Positions 17,840 through 25,367 of a DNA stretch of 32,605 nt are shown here, piece after piece. The DNA comes from Pseudomonadales bacterium. Lineage in GTDB: Bacteria; Pseudomonadota; Gammaproteobacteria; Pseudomonadales; Azotimanducaceae. The stretch is taken from positions 1 to 32,605 of the forward strand of contig JAESSY010000181.1 of assembly GCA_016763855.1 (NCBI GenBank). Reading direction: 5' to 3'. Under the pieces are notes generated by a model, which saw nothing but the letters and a program-made list of their open reading frames with translations, was not told the DNA's origin and searched no databases. A program made the position numbers and the translations under genes. How positions within the stretch are numbered: the stretch's first letter is position 1; each line of letters begins with the position of its first letter.

Positions 17840-18682
17840 ATGAGTGAAGATACAAGTTATGAACCACCCCAAGTATGGCATTGGGATAAAGAAAGTGGCG
17901 GCAAATTTAGTAGTATTAACAGGCCAATTGCCGGAGCTACTCATGAGCATACGTTACCTGTTGGAGAGCATCCTTTTCAGTTGTATTCTCTTGCCACACC
18001 TAACGGCGTTAAGGTTACGGTCATGCTGGAAGAGTTATTGGCACTTGGTAAAAAAGGCGCAGAATACGACGCTTATATCATCAATATCGGTGAAGGTGAT
18101 CAATTCGGCAGTGGGTTTGTAGACATTAACCCAAATTCCAAGATACCGGCTTTACTCGATCGAAGTACCACGCCACAAACAAGAGTATTTGAATCTGGTG
18201 CAATACTGCTTTATTTGGCTGAAAAATTTGATGCCTTTTATCCAAAAGATGCATCAGAAAAGGCCGAGTGTTTGTCTTGGTTGTTCTGGCAGATGGGGAG
18301 TGCACCTTATTTGGGTGGTGGTTTTGGTCATTTCTATGCTTATGCTCCTGAAAAATGGGAGTATCCAATTAACAGATTTGCCATGGAAGTAAAGCGGCAA
18401 TTGGATGTATTGAATCGAAATTTATCAGAACGTCAATTTCTTTGCGGTGATGAATATAATATCTCTGATATGGCAAATTATGCTTGGTATGGCGCTTTAG
18501 TCTTACACGATATTTACGCTGCCAGTGAATTTCTCGATGTTGCCTCATATACTCATGTTGTTAGATGGGCGAAAGAAATAGAAGCACGCCCTGCGGTTGA
18601 ACGTGGAAGACGTGTTAATAGGGCTTGGGGTCCGGAGGAAACAAGACTCGTTGAGCGCCACAGCGCCAGTGATTTTGATTGA
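17840..18682 (+). CDS. yghU: YghU-type glutathione S-transferase / disulfide reductase
   Basis: 280-residue protein aligned end to end with E. coli YghU (288 aa). N-terminal WHWDKESGGKFSSINRPIAG and THEHTLPVGEHPFQLYSLATPNGVKVTVMLEELLALG carry the Nu-class TPN glutathione-binding motif of the thioredoxin fold. The C-terminal helical domain has GGGFGHFYAYAPEKWEYPINRF and ends in ERHSASDFD. Nu-class enzymes bind two glutathiones and act as disulfide-bond reductases and organic-hydroperoxide peroxidases. Placement behind the PhyH-like oxygenase suggests a shared oxidative or detoxifying role, which is inference. Confidence 0.95.
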   Translation: MSEDTSYEPPQVWHWDKESGGKFSSINRPIAGATHEHTLPVGEHPFQLYSLATPNGVKVTVMLEELLALGKKGAEYDAYIINIGEGDQFGSGFVDINPNSKIPALLDRSTTPQTRVFESGAILLYLAEKFDAFYPKDASEKAECLSWLFWQMGSAPYLGGGFGHFYAYAPEKWEYPINRFAMEVKRQLDVLNRNLSERQFLCGDEYNISDMANYAWYGALVLHDIYAASEFLDVASYTHVVRWAKEIEARPAVERGRRVNRAWGPEETRLVERHSASDFD

Positions 18683-18727
18683 ATTTGTTTATGTCTCACC
18701 TATCCTATTGGGAGAGAACCAACAAAG

Positions 18728-18765
18728 GTGTTAGACATCGTGGTGATGTCAGATACAGATAACAC
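18728..18765 (+). other. Nested inverted repeats in the leader of the DDN-family gene
   Basis: Outer arms GTGTTA (18728-18733) and TAACAC (18760-18765) enclose a perfect inner hairpin GACATC-GTGGT-GATGTC (18734-18750). This lies in a 222-base gap upstream of the DDN-family gene. It matches no riboswitch family I know, and it could be the end of the preceding operon or a structured leader. Confidence 0.3.
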
Positions 18766-18904
18766 ACAGGGTGCTGGGGAAGCCTAGTATAAAGATATTG
18801 AGATCGATAACTGAGCAATCCCCTTCTGCTTCTAGGTGTCTTAAGTTTGAGGTTTGTCGTAGTCTTAGTATATACATATTGAAATTCAAAAAGAGGAAAG
18901 AATC

Positions 18905-19339
18905 ATGGCTGAATATATTCCTCCAGCATTAGACTGGGTGCGTAAACAAGTAGAGATTTATGAGAGTAGCGGTGGTACGGAAGGAACAACCCTCCTAGAT
19001 ACAGGTATGCCTTGTATCATTGTGACGCACATGGGTCAAAAATCTGCGGCAATTCGCAAGATTCCTCTTATGCGCGTAAAAGTAAAAGAGGCTTATGTAT
19101 TGATAGGATCAATGGGTGGACAGCCAAAAAATCCAGCTTGGGTTTATAATTTGCGTGCCAATCCAGATGTTGAGATTAGAGATCAAACTGAACTTTTTAA
19201 TATGAAAGTTCGGGAAGTCACAGATAGTGCAGAGCGACAGGTCTTATGGGATGAAAGTGCGAAGGTTTACCCGCCCTATAATGACTATCAAGCAAAAACC
19301 TCGAGGGTCATCCCGGTATTTGTTGCGGAAGCAGTGTAA
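18905..19339 (+). CDS. Nitroreductase/deazaflavin-dependent oxidoreductase (DDN) family protein
   Basis: 144-residue protein with the split-barrel signature of the DDN/Rv3547 family (PF04075): GTTLLDTGMPCIIVTHMGQKSAAIRKIPLMRVK, then YVLIGSMGGQPKNPAWVYNLRANPDVEI, and a final YPPYNDYQAKTSRVIPVFV. Characterised mycobacterial members use the deazaflavin F420 to reduce quinones or nitro compounds. Some relatives bind other ligands, so F420 use here is only inferred. No F420 biosynthesis gene is in the window. A plain AAGAGGAAAG ribosome site precedes the ATG. It is followed by the sigma-factor operon on the same strand after 55 bases. Confidence 0.9.
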   Translation: MAEYIPPALDWVRKQVEIYESSGGTEGTTLLDTGMPCIIVTHMGQKSAAIRKIPLMRVKVKEAYVLIGSMGGQPKNPAWVYNLRANPDVEIRDQTELFNMKVREVTDSAERQVLWDESAKVYPPYNDYQAKTSRVIPVFVAEAV

Positions 19340-19394
19340 ACCAAATGTCGCTTCAATCGTTTTGAATAAAGTAGCGGTTGATTTTGAGTGATAA

Positions 19395-19976
19395 GTGATT
19401 TCCATTGCGGTTGATTCACACAGTATACTGAGCTTTCCAGGGATAACGGAATTTGCTTCGGTGCAGGAAAAGCAGAGTGAACTTGATCGATTTTTGGCGA
19501 GTGTCGAGCGCTCTGCTTTCCGAATGGCTGAAATAGCGACCCGTAATCCTGACGATGCGCTAGATATCGTTCAAGATACTATGATAAAACTCGTGGTGAA
19601 GTATGCCGACAAACCTGTCAATGAGTGGCGCCCACTTTTTTATTCTATCCTTCGATCACGTATTACCGATTTTCATCGTAAGAAAACTGTCATTAATCGA
19701 ATTTTCTTTTGGGGGAATAAGGATGGCGAAGAGGATGCAGAAGCAGTAGACACCTCTCTATCTGATCCGGTTGAATTGATTCTGGAACAGATGACCCTTG
19801 AAAATCTACTAAAGGCGCTGCAAGCTTTACCTGCGAGGCAACAAGAAGCTTTTCTACTCAGAACCTGGCAAGGCTTTAGTGTTACTGAAACCAGCAAAAT
19901 CATGAAGTGTGCGGAAGGTTCCGTTAAAACACATTTGTATAGAGCGACCAATGCATTGAAGAAAGCGATAGGCTAG
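19395..19976 (+). CDS. ECF-type RNA polymerase sigma factor
   Basis: Sigma-70 family protein of the extracytoplasmic-function size class (up to 193 aa). Region 2 is seen as FRMAEIATRNPDDALDIVQDTMIKLVVKYAD and region 4 as LQALPARQQEAFLLRTWQGFSVTETSKIMKCAEGSVKTHLYRATNAL, with a helix-turn-helix. The start is uncertain: the frame opens with GTG at 19395 without a good ribosome site. A second GTG at 19461 (VQEKQSELDRF) would match the usual family length better. It heads a compact run of four genes with a one-TM protein, a small secreted protein and a DUF3106 protein. An equivalent sigma/DUF3619/DUF3106 order is common in betaproteobacteria. Confidence 0.9.
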   Translation: MISIAVDSHSILSFPGITEFASVQEKQSELDRFLASVERSAFRMAEIATRNPDDALDIVQDTMIKLVVKYADKPVNEWRPLFYSILRSRITDFHRKKTVINRIFFWGNKDGEEDAEAVDTSLSDPVELILEQMTLENLLKALQALPARQQEAFLLRTWQGFSVTETSKIMKCAEGSVKTHLYRATNALKKAIG

Positions 19977-20024
19977 AAACAGGTGAGGAAAGCATGGGGG
20001 TTTAAGAAATGAGGAGTGTAAGGA

Positions 20025-20384
20025 ATGACGTTTGAAAAAAATGACGATTTTAGCGAGCAGTCCCGCCGCTTACTAGATCTACATAGTGAAGGCTTAGACG
20101 CTGCTACCCTGTCGCGCTTACATCGAGCACGAAACAAAGCAATTGAAGGTAAATCCTCAAATTGGATTCAATGGGGTTTTGGTGGCGCGGTTGTTGCCAG
20201 TTTATGCTTGGTTGTTTTGGTTTTCTATCGACCAATCGCCCCTTTACCTGGTATTTATGAGGACCCTATCCAACAAGCCGTGGCTGAAGAAATAGAATTG
20301 CTGAACGATTTAGAGTTTGTTGCCTGGCTAATAATGGAAGAAGGCGAGAATGGTGAATTTACTGATGAACAATCGAGCACTTAG
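20025..20384 (+). CDS. Single-pass membrane protein, possible anti-sigma/DUF3619-like partner
   Basis: 119 residues. The cytoplasmic N-terminal half holds SRRLLDLHSEGLDAATLSRLHRARNKAIEG. One membrane helix follows at about 50-69 (WGFGGAVVASLCLVVLVFY), then an acidic outer tail ending in EEGENGEFTDEQ. The N-terminal pattern 'LD...LDAATLSRLHRAR..AL' resembles the DUF3619 family found next to ECF sigma genes. A membrane anti-sigma role is therefore plausible by topology and context, but no zinc-binding anti-sigma motif is present. GAGGAG lies 8 bases before the ATG. Its end overlaps the next gene by 35 bases. Confidence 0.75.
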   Translation: MTFEKNDDFSEQSRRLLDLHSEGLDAATLSRLHRARNKAIEGKSSNWIQWGFGGAVVASLCLVVLVFYRPIAPLPGIYEDPIQQAVAEEIELLNDLEFVAWLIMEEGENGEFTDEQSST

Positions 20385-20661
20385 GCGGGGGCTGTTAATT
20401 ATGTGCCTGATAAGTCCTGTACACGGTGCTAATAATTCCAATAAAGGTGGTATAGCCACGATAGAATTGCTCGAGTATATTGGATCTCTGGTCGAAACAA
20501 ATAATGGGTTATTTGGACCTGATTTCTTTATTGAAAACGGTATAAGTGATGCTGCTAAAGACGAATTAGCAAATGAATCTGCAAAGAATAAAGCCGCTGG
20601 TAACTTAGAGAGCCAAGGTGAAAATCAGTCAAGAAAGGAGGTGTCAAATGAAAATCAATAA
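20350..20661 (+). CDS. Small secreted protein of unknown function in the sigma operon
   Basis: 103 residues. An N-terminal signal sequence (RRGLLIMCLISPVHGAN) is followed by a short segment GGIATIELLEYIGSLVETNNGLFGPDFF, then a low-complexity Asn/Glu/Lys-rich tail. The gene overlaps the previous one by 35 bases and the next by 14, so translational coupling is likely. An alternative start is the ATG at 20365. I recognise no family. Small proteins with a similar 'ELLEYIG' segment occur in comparable sigma/DUF3106 operons, but I cannot verify that here. Confidence 0.65.
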   Translation: MVNLLMNNRALRRGLLIMCLISPVHGANNSNKGGIATIELLEYIGSLVETNNGLFGPDFFIENGISDAAKDELANESAKNKAAGNLESQGENQSRKEVSNENQ

Positions 20662-21139
20662 GATTATTTTCGCGTTATACATCTGCTTTTTTAGTACTAA
20701 TGTGCTCGCTGTAGAATGGGACCGCTTAAGTCAAACGCAACAAGGTTTACTTGAGCCATATCAAAGTGAATGGAAACAATTTTCAAAAACGAGGCAAGAG
20801 CGCTTAGCTTTGGGGGCGAGTCGTTGGGCAGGGATGAATCGTGCGACCAGAGTCGAGATGGAGCAGCGTCATAATCAGTGGCGCGCTTTGCCTAAAAATA
20901 AAAAGCGAGAGCTCATGACGCGTTTTGATAAGTACAAGGCGCTGACACAGGCTCAGCAAAAGAGAATTCGCGCTAAACATAAAGACTTTCAAAAACGTAC
21001 CCCGAATGAAAAGAAGCAACTCCGTGAGCGTTTTCGCCGTTTAGATAAAAAGCAAAAGTCTAGGATGATTGATCGTTACAAAAAAAGAAATCAAAGCGTA
21101 AAACAACGACAAACTCGCAAGCGGCGACCCGGTGGGTAA
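20648..21139 (+). CDS. DUF3106 domain protein, secreted, very basic
   Basis: 163-residue exported protein. A signal peptide (KINKIIFALYICFFSTNVLA) precedes repeated Trp/Leu/Gln-rich helices: WDRLSQTQQGLLEPYQSEWKQF, RWAGMNRATRVEMEQRHNQWRALP, RFDKYKALTQAQQKRIR and RFRRLDKKQKSRMIDRYKK. This is the DUF3106 pattern of repeated 'W..L...Q...L' units. The C-terminus is highly Lys/Arg-rich and ends RRPGG. The start at 20648 is fixed by a strong AAGGAGGTG site 5-6 bases upstream and by the signal peptide. The function of DUF3106 is unknown. A periplasmic role in the stress response run by the sigma factor is inference. Confidence 0.87.
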   Translation: MKINKIIFALYICFFSTNVLAVEWDRLSQTQQGLLEPYQSEWKQFSKTRQERLALGASRWAGMNRATRVEMEQRHNQWRALPKNKKRELMTRFDKYKALTQAQQKRIRAKHKDFQKRTPNEKKQLRERFRRLDKKQKSRMIDRYKKRNQSVKQRQTRKRRPGG

Positions 21140-21514
21140 GCTTAGAAAATAATTTGAGCGTAAGGTTAATTTATTCCAGCACCTCGTTAAGGATAAAATA
21201 ATTACGCCGTCATGTTGTTTTCTGAAAGCGTTCAATCAGCCCATTGCTGCCCGCAGCACATTAGCTTTTATTTTTCCTATCCAGTTTTTACCATTATGCT
21301 GAATTAAACTTTATCTCTTTCAGCATTGACCCTCTCTGTGCCAAGTTTGGCATGGTTAGATACCATCATACAGACCTAACGGTCCTATTTACCTGACAAG
21401 CAGTTGTCAACCAAGTGGATGGGTTCGCGTTCTCTTATGTAACGCTCAGGATATTTTCCATGAGTTTGCATAACACTGAATACCAATACAATTGCATAAA
21501 AAGGAGTTACACAG
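21140..21514. other. Intergenic region upstream of the EF-hand gene
   Basis: 375 bases without a convincing gene. A small perfect palindrome, TGCCAA-GT-TTGGCA at 21339-21352, follows a TTGACC at 21326-21331 and could be an operator. I see no matching -10 box. A clear AAGGAG precedes the EF-hand start. No terminator-like hairpin was found after the DUF3106 gene. Confidence 0.45.
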
Positions 21515-22183
21515 ATGATCAAATCAATACTCATACTTGCACCCGTAGTTCTCGCATTGAGCTTGGGGGCTGAGATTTCAAATGCAGCCGAAAGGAACGG
21601 CTTTAGAAGCGGCAATGCAGAGGGACAAGCTCAAACTCAAGTTCGAGATAGCAGACGGCGTCATGAAAACCCCAATGCCCGAGCAGAGCGACTTTTTAAC
21701 AAGCTCGATACTGATAACAGCGGTGTGATTACCCTGGATGAATTTCTTGCCAAAGCACTTAGGAAAGCGGCAATTCAATTTAATCGAATCGATACCGGTG
21801 ACGATGGACTTGTGTCTTTGGACGAGTTTCTGGCGATACATCATGGTCGTTCAAACCGTTCAGACATTGATGTTGATACACTACGAGCCTGTATTTCGGA
21901 GCGTTCTGAGATTGCTGGATTTGATCTGCCGGATCGCACCGAAGGATTTGCTCGCTTTCTGGCGGTTGACACCAATGAAGATGGTTTTATAGATTTGGGT
22001 GAATTTGAAGCTGCGAAGACTGAAAAAGCGACCAATAAATTTAATCGTATCGATACAAACAACGATGGTGGTATCACGCTCGAAGAGTTAATTGCCGCCC
22101 TTAAACAACATCATGAAAGGCGAGCGATTCGACGTGCTTGTGTAGAGGCTCAACGGGATCTTGACAGCATTGTTGAGGGGTAA
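21515..22183 (+). CDS. Secreted EF-hand calcium-binding protein
   Basis: 222-residue exported protein with a signal peptide at about 1-24 (SILILAPVVLALSLGAEISNA). Four canonical EF-hand loops follow in two pairs: 65-76 (DTDNSGVITLDE), 93-104 (DTGDDGLVSLDE), 152-163 (DTNEDGFIDLGE) and 180-191 (DTNNDGGITLEE). All have Asp at position 1 and Glu at position 12. Two cysteines (126 and 209) outside the loops could form a disulfide in the periplasm. The gene is monocistronic with its own terminator. Calcium binding is expected from the family; the partner is unknown. Confidence 0.9.
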   Translation: MIKSILILAPVVLALSLGAEISNAAERNGFRSGNAEGQAQTQVRDSRRRHENPNARAERLFNKLDTDNSGVITLDEFLAKALRKAAIQFNRIDTGDDGLVSLDEFLAIHHGRSNRSDIDVDTLRACISERSEIAGFDLPDRTEGFARFLAVDTNEDGFIDLGEFEAAKTEKATNKFNRIDTNNDGGITLEELIAALKQHHERRAIRRACVEAQRDLDSIVEG

Positions 22184-22220
22184 ATTATAAAAGGCCAGTT
22201 ATAAAAGGATAAGTTCTAAA

Positions 22221-22259
22221 AAAGGTAGCGTTGATGATTCAACGCTACCTTTTCTTTTT
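22221..22259 (+). terminator. Rho-independent terminator, probably bidirectional
   Basis: A 14-bp stem AAAGGTAGCGTTGA/TCAACGCTACCTTT with a 4-base loop, followed on the plus strand by a T-rich tract TTTCTTTTT. The minus-strand side also has a T-run (from the A-run at 22218-22223). It lies 38 bases after the EF-hand stop and about 75 bases after the convergent mmsA stop, so it can serve both. Confidence 0.88.
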
Positions 22260-22329
22260 CGGAGAAAACTTAAAGAAGCGGAGAAAACTTAAAGAAGCGG
22301 AGAAAACTTAAAGAGCCGGAGAAAAATTC
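22260..22329. repeat. Tandem 19-bp direct repeats, 3 full copies plus a partial
   Basis: CGGAGAAAACTTAAAGAAG starts at 22260 and again at 22279. A third copy at 22298 differs only in its last two bases, and a fourth begins at 22317 (CGGAGAAAA). They lie between the terminator and the mmsA stop codon. Origin by replication slippage is likely; no function is evident. Confidence 0.9.
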
Positions 22330-22332
22330 TAA

Positions 22333-23823
22333 TCATGAAGGAAAGGCGAATTGAGCTCCTTCACGAACCCCCGCTGAAGGCCATCGTTGGGTTATGGTTT
22401 TACGCTTAGTATAAAATCGAACGGCATCAGGACCATAAGCGTGGAGATCGCCGAAGAGTGATCGTTTCCAACCACCAAAACTATGATAGGAAACGGGTAC
22501 TGGGAGGGGAACGTTTATTCCTACCATTCCCACTTTTATATTGTCACTAAAATATCTTGCAGCTTCGCCATCTCTTGTAAAGATACAAGTACCGTTGCCA
22601 TATTCATGGTCGTCAATAAGGCGCATTGCGTCTTCCATAGAATTGACTCTAACGATGACAAGTACAGGGCCGAATATTTCTTCTTCATAGCATTTCATGC
22701 CGGGTTTTGCATGGTCAATCAATGTTCCGCCGACATAAAATCCGTTTTCATACCCATCGACAGTGGCGTTTCTTCCGTCAACTTCAATGCTTGCGCCTTC
22801 ATCCGCTGCACCTGATATGTAAGCTTTTACTTTCTCCATGTGTGTTTTAGTAATGAGAGGGCCGAAATCATTTGTACTGTCGGTAAAGGCCCCCACTTTT
22901 AAGGTTTTCATTCGACCTTTTAAGCCCTCAACTAAACTGTTTGCAGCTTCATCTCCCACAGCAACGGCTACTGATATTGCCATACAACGTTCTCCTGAAG
23001 ATCCAAATGCTGCACCTACTAATGCTTCGGTTGCGTTTTCCATATCAGCGTCGGGCATGATGATGGCGTGATTCTTTGCCCCTCCACGTGCCTGGCATCT
23101 TTTTCCATTTTTCGTGGCTGTGGTGTAAACATATTCTGCAATAGGAGTGGAGCCGACAAAACTGATCGCTTGAACTCTCGTATCGTTCAATAAAGTATCT
23201 ACTGCTTCCTTATCCCCGTTGATAACATTTAAAACCCCCTTTGGTAGTCCCGCTTCCAATAATAGGCTTGCAATAAACAAGGCTGATGAAGGGTCTCGCT
23301 CAGATGGCTTTAGGACAAAACAATTTCCGCAAACAATTGCCATCGGGTACATCCATAGGGGCACCATTGCTGGGAAGTTGAAGGGTGTTATGCCGGCTAC
23401 GACTCCCAGTGGCTGCATTTCTGACCACGAATCGATTGCAGGCCCAACATTTTTACTGTGTTCCCCTTTTAAGAGTTCAGGTGCATAACAGGCATATTCG
23501 AGGTTCTCTATTCCTCTTTGTAGTTCTCCCGCAGCATCATGGCTAATTTTTCCATGTTCTTCGCCGATCAAGCGCACGATTGTTTCAGTATTTTCCTCCA
23601 GTAAAGTTTTAAAGCGGAACATAATTCTGGCACGTTTAGCAGGGGGCGTGTTTCTCCATTCCGGATATGCAGCTTCTGCCGCGGCAATAGCTTCTTCGAC
23701 GGTTTCTTTACTGGCTAGTGCTACTTGTTTAGAGACTTCTCCCGTTGATGGATTGTAAATATCCTGAAGGCGGGCACTGTCTTCCCGGTTTTCTCCATTA
23801 ATTAGATGTCCGATGATATTCAT
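22333..23823 (-). CDS. mmsA: Methylmalonate-semialdehyde dehydrogenase (CoA-acylating)
   Basis: 496-residue cytoplasmic aldehyde dehydrogenase that converts malonate or methylmalonate semialdehyde, NAD and CoA to acetyl- or propionyl-CoA and CO2. Family signs are GHLINGENRE at the N-terminus, GVVAGITPFNFPAMVPLWMYPMAI, GSTPIAEYVY, the catalytic-cysteine segment SSGERCMAIS, CYEEEIFGPVL and PLPVPVSYHSFGGWKRSLFGD near the end. The latter segments are typical of MMSDH rather than of general ALDHs. The ATG at 23823 has AAAGGAA upstream; an in-frame TTG at 23847 is unlikely. It follows the aminotransferase gene after 42 bases, so the aminotransferase product can feed directly into it. Confidence 0.95.
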   Translation of the reverse strand: MNIIGHLINGENREDSARLQDIYNPSTGEVSKQVALASKETVEEAIAAAEAAYPEWRNTPPAKRARIMFRFKTLLEENTETIVRLIGEEHGKISHDAAGELQRGIENLEYACYAPELLKGEHSKNVGPAIDSWSEMQPLGVVAGITPFNFPAMVPLWMYPMAIVCGNCFVLKPSERDPSSALFIASLLLEAGLPKGVLNVINGDKEAVDTLLNDTRVQAISFVGSTPIAEYVYTTATKNGKRCQARGGAKNHAIIMPDADMENATEALVGAAFGSSGERCMAISVAVAVGDEAANSLVEGLKGRMKTLKVGAFTDSTNDFGPLITKTHMEKVKAYISGAADEGASIEVDGRNATVDGYENGFYVGGTLIDHAKPGMKCYEEEIFGPVLVIVRVNSMEDAMRLIDDHEYGNGTCIFTRDGEAARYFSDNIKVGMVGINVPLPVPVSYHSFGGWKRSLFGDLHAYGPDAVRFYTKRKTITQRWPSAGVREGAQFAFPS

Positions 23824-23865
23824 GAAATTTCCTTTCTCTCTTAGCAAATAAGTTTGTGTTTTGGA

Positions 23866-25209
23866 TTAGTCCAGCTCGTTAATAGATTCGCCTAAGGCGT
23901 TGATCAAACTATCTATTTCTTCTTTTTCAATAATAAAGGGTAGGCCAAGTTGAATAGTGTCACCGCCATAACGGACGTAAAATCCTTTCTCCCAACATTT
24001 CATTGCGATTTCATAGGGTCTTCGGGCAGGTTCACCAGGGTAGGATTCAATTTGCAATGCACCAGCAAGACCAAAGTTCCGAATATCAGTAATATATTTG
24101 GATTGTTTTAAGCTGTGGAATGCCTCTTCAAAAATAGGGCTCATGGTCTTAACACGATCAATCAGTTTATCATTTGTCAGTATATCGAGGGATGCCAATG
24201 CCGCTGCGCAAGCAACGGGATGCCCGGAATAAGTGTATCCATGAGGCAATTCCATCATGTATTCGGGGCCGCCGTTATCCATAAAGGTTTGATAAATTTC
24301 AGAAGTGGTAATGGTTGCTCCCATCGGTATCACGCCATTAGTTAATTGTTTAGCAACGTTCATAATGTCAGGTGTGACACCAAATGCTTCTGCTCCCGTA
24401 TTGGCCCCCATACGCCCAAAGCCTGTAATGACTTCATCAAAGATCAGCAGGATATTAAACTGATCACAGATTTCTCTTAGGCGATTGAGATATCCAACGG
24501 GAGGCGGTATGACACCGGCTGATCCAGCCAAGGGTTCGACAATAACTGCGGCAATATTGGATGCGTCATGGAGGCCGATCAATTCCAGAAGTTCTTCAGC
24601 ACGTTCTGCCCCCGTCTTAGGCATACCCTTAGTGAAAGTGTTTTCTGGTAATAGCGTATGAGGTAGGTGATCCGCATCAACAGCCTGACCAAAGAGCACT
24701 CTATTTGCCCCTATTCCGCCCACGCTAATCCCGCCAAAATTGACGCCATGATAACCCTTTATACGGCCAATCAATTTGGTTTTGGTCGGCATACCTTTTT
24801 TGCGCCAGTAGGCTCGCGCGATTTTAAGAGAAGTTTCTACCGCCTCAGAACCGGAATTGGTGTAAAACACATATTCCAGACCATCAGGCATAAATTCGAC
24901 AATTTTATTGGCGAGTTGAAATGCCTTAGTGTGGCCGTACTGAAATGCGGGGGAGTAATCCAGTTCTGTGAGCTGTTTTGAAACGGCTTCTTGTATCTCG
25001 GGCCGACTGTGTCCCGCACCGCAGGTCCACAATCCAGATAAACCATCAAGTATTTTTCGGCCTTCTGCATCGGTGTAGTAGGCACCTTTAGCTTCCACCA
25101 TGATGCGAGGATCGTCTTTGAATTGGCGGTTCGCGGAATAGGGCATCCAGTAAGATTCGAGTTCCTGGCGTGAAAGTCCGTCTGATTTAGCGAGATTAAA
25201 CTCTGCCAT
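23866..25209 (-). CDS. Omega-amino acid:pyruvate aminotransferase (class III, BauA-like)
   Basis: 447-residue PLP enzyme that moves the amino group of beta-alanine or related omega-amino acids to pyruvate, giving malonate semialdehyde. Class III features: ESYWMPYSANRQFKDDPRIM, GLSGLWTCGAGHSRPEI, NSGSEAVETSLKIARAYW, KGYHGVNFGGISVGG, DEVITGFGRMG, and Schiff-base Lys in NVAKQLTNGVIPMG. MAEF at 25209 is the likely start; the frame extends upstream to 25275 without support. It heads the aminotransferase-mmsA operon and is divergent from a LysR gene, the arrangement expected of a substrate-inducible beta-alanine catabolic unit. Confidence 0.93.
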   Translation of the reverse strand: MAEFNLAKSDGLSRQELESYWMPYSANRQFKDDPRIMVEAKGAYYTDAEGRKILDGLSGLWTCGAGHSRPEIQEAVSKQLTELDYSPAFQYGHTKAFQLANKIVEFMPDGLEYVFYTNSGSEAVETSLKIARAYWRKKGMPTKTKLIGRIKGYHGVNFGGISVGGIGANRVLFGQAVDADHLPHTLLPENTFTKGMPKTGAERAEELLELIGLHDASNIAAVIVEPLAGSAGVIPPPVGYLNRLREICDQFNILLIFDEVITGFGRMGANTGAEAFGVTPDIMNVAKQLTNGVIPMGATITTSEIYQTFMDNGGPEYMMELPHGYTYSGHPVACAAALASLDILTNDKLIDRVKTMSPIFEEAFHSLKQSKYITDIRNFGLAGALQIESYPGEPARRPYEIAMKCWEKGFYVRYGGDTIQLGLPFIIEKEEIDSLINALGESINELD

Positions 25210-25278
25210 GGCACTGTCCCTGAATAGTTTGAATGCAGGCAGTCTGCACCTCTCGAAGCCAATGTAAAATCGCATATT

Positions 25279-25347
25279 ACTTAAATTAAGTTAAATAAAT
25301 ACTTACCTAAGACGGATAAGTTAAGTATATTGATACGCATTATAAGT
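25279..25347. promoter_or_regulatory. Array of ACTTA/TAAGT half-sites, candidate LysR operator
   Basis: Between the divergent aminotransferase and LysR genes are a perfect palindrome ACTTAA-A-TTAAGT (25279-25291), a pair ACTTA (25301-25305) and TAAGT (25317-25321) 11 bases apart, an adjacent TTAAGT (25321-25326), and TATAAGT (25341-25347). LysR regulators typically bind interrupted dyads with T-N11-A cores placed like this. Confidence 0.6.
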
Positions 25348-25367
25348 TCCCCAGATAGGGCCATCTG

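Noticed and set aside
18760-18800. Possible cobalamin-type riboswitch before the DDN gene (GGGGAAGCC-like stretch)
   Set aside because: The conserved B12-box and neighbouring cores are not present; resemblance is limited to a few bases.
21326-21362. Promoter before the EF-hand gene using TTGACC
   Set aside because: No acceptable -10 box at 16-18 bases spacing; the nearest TTAGAT is 25 bases away.
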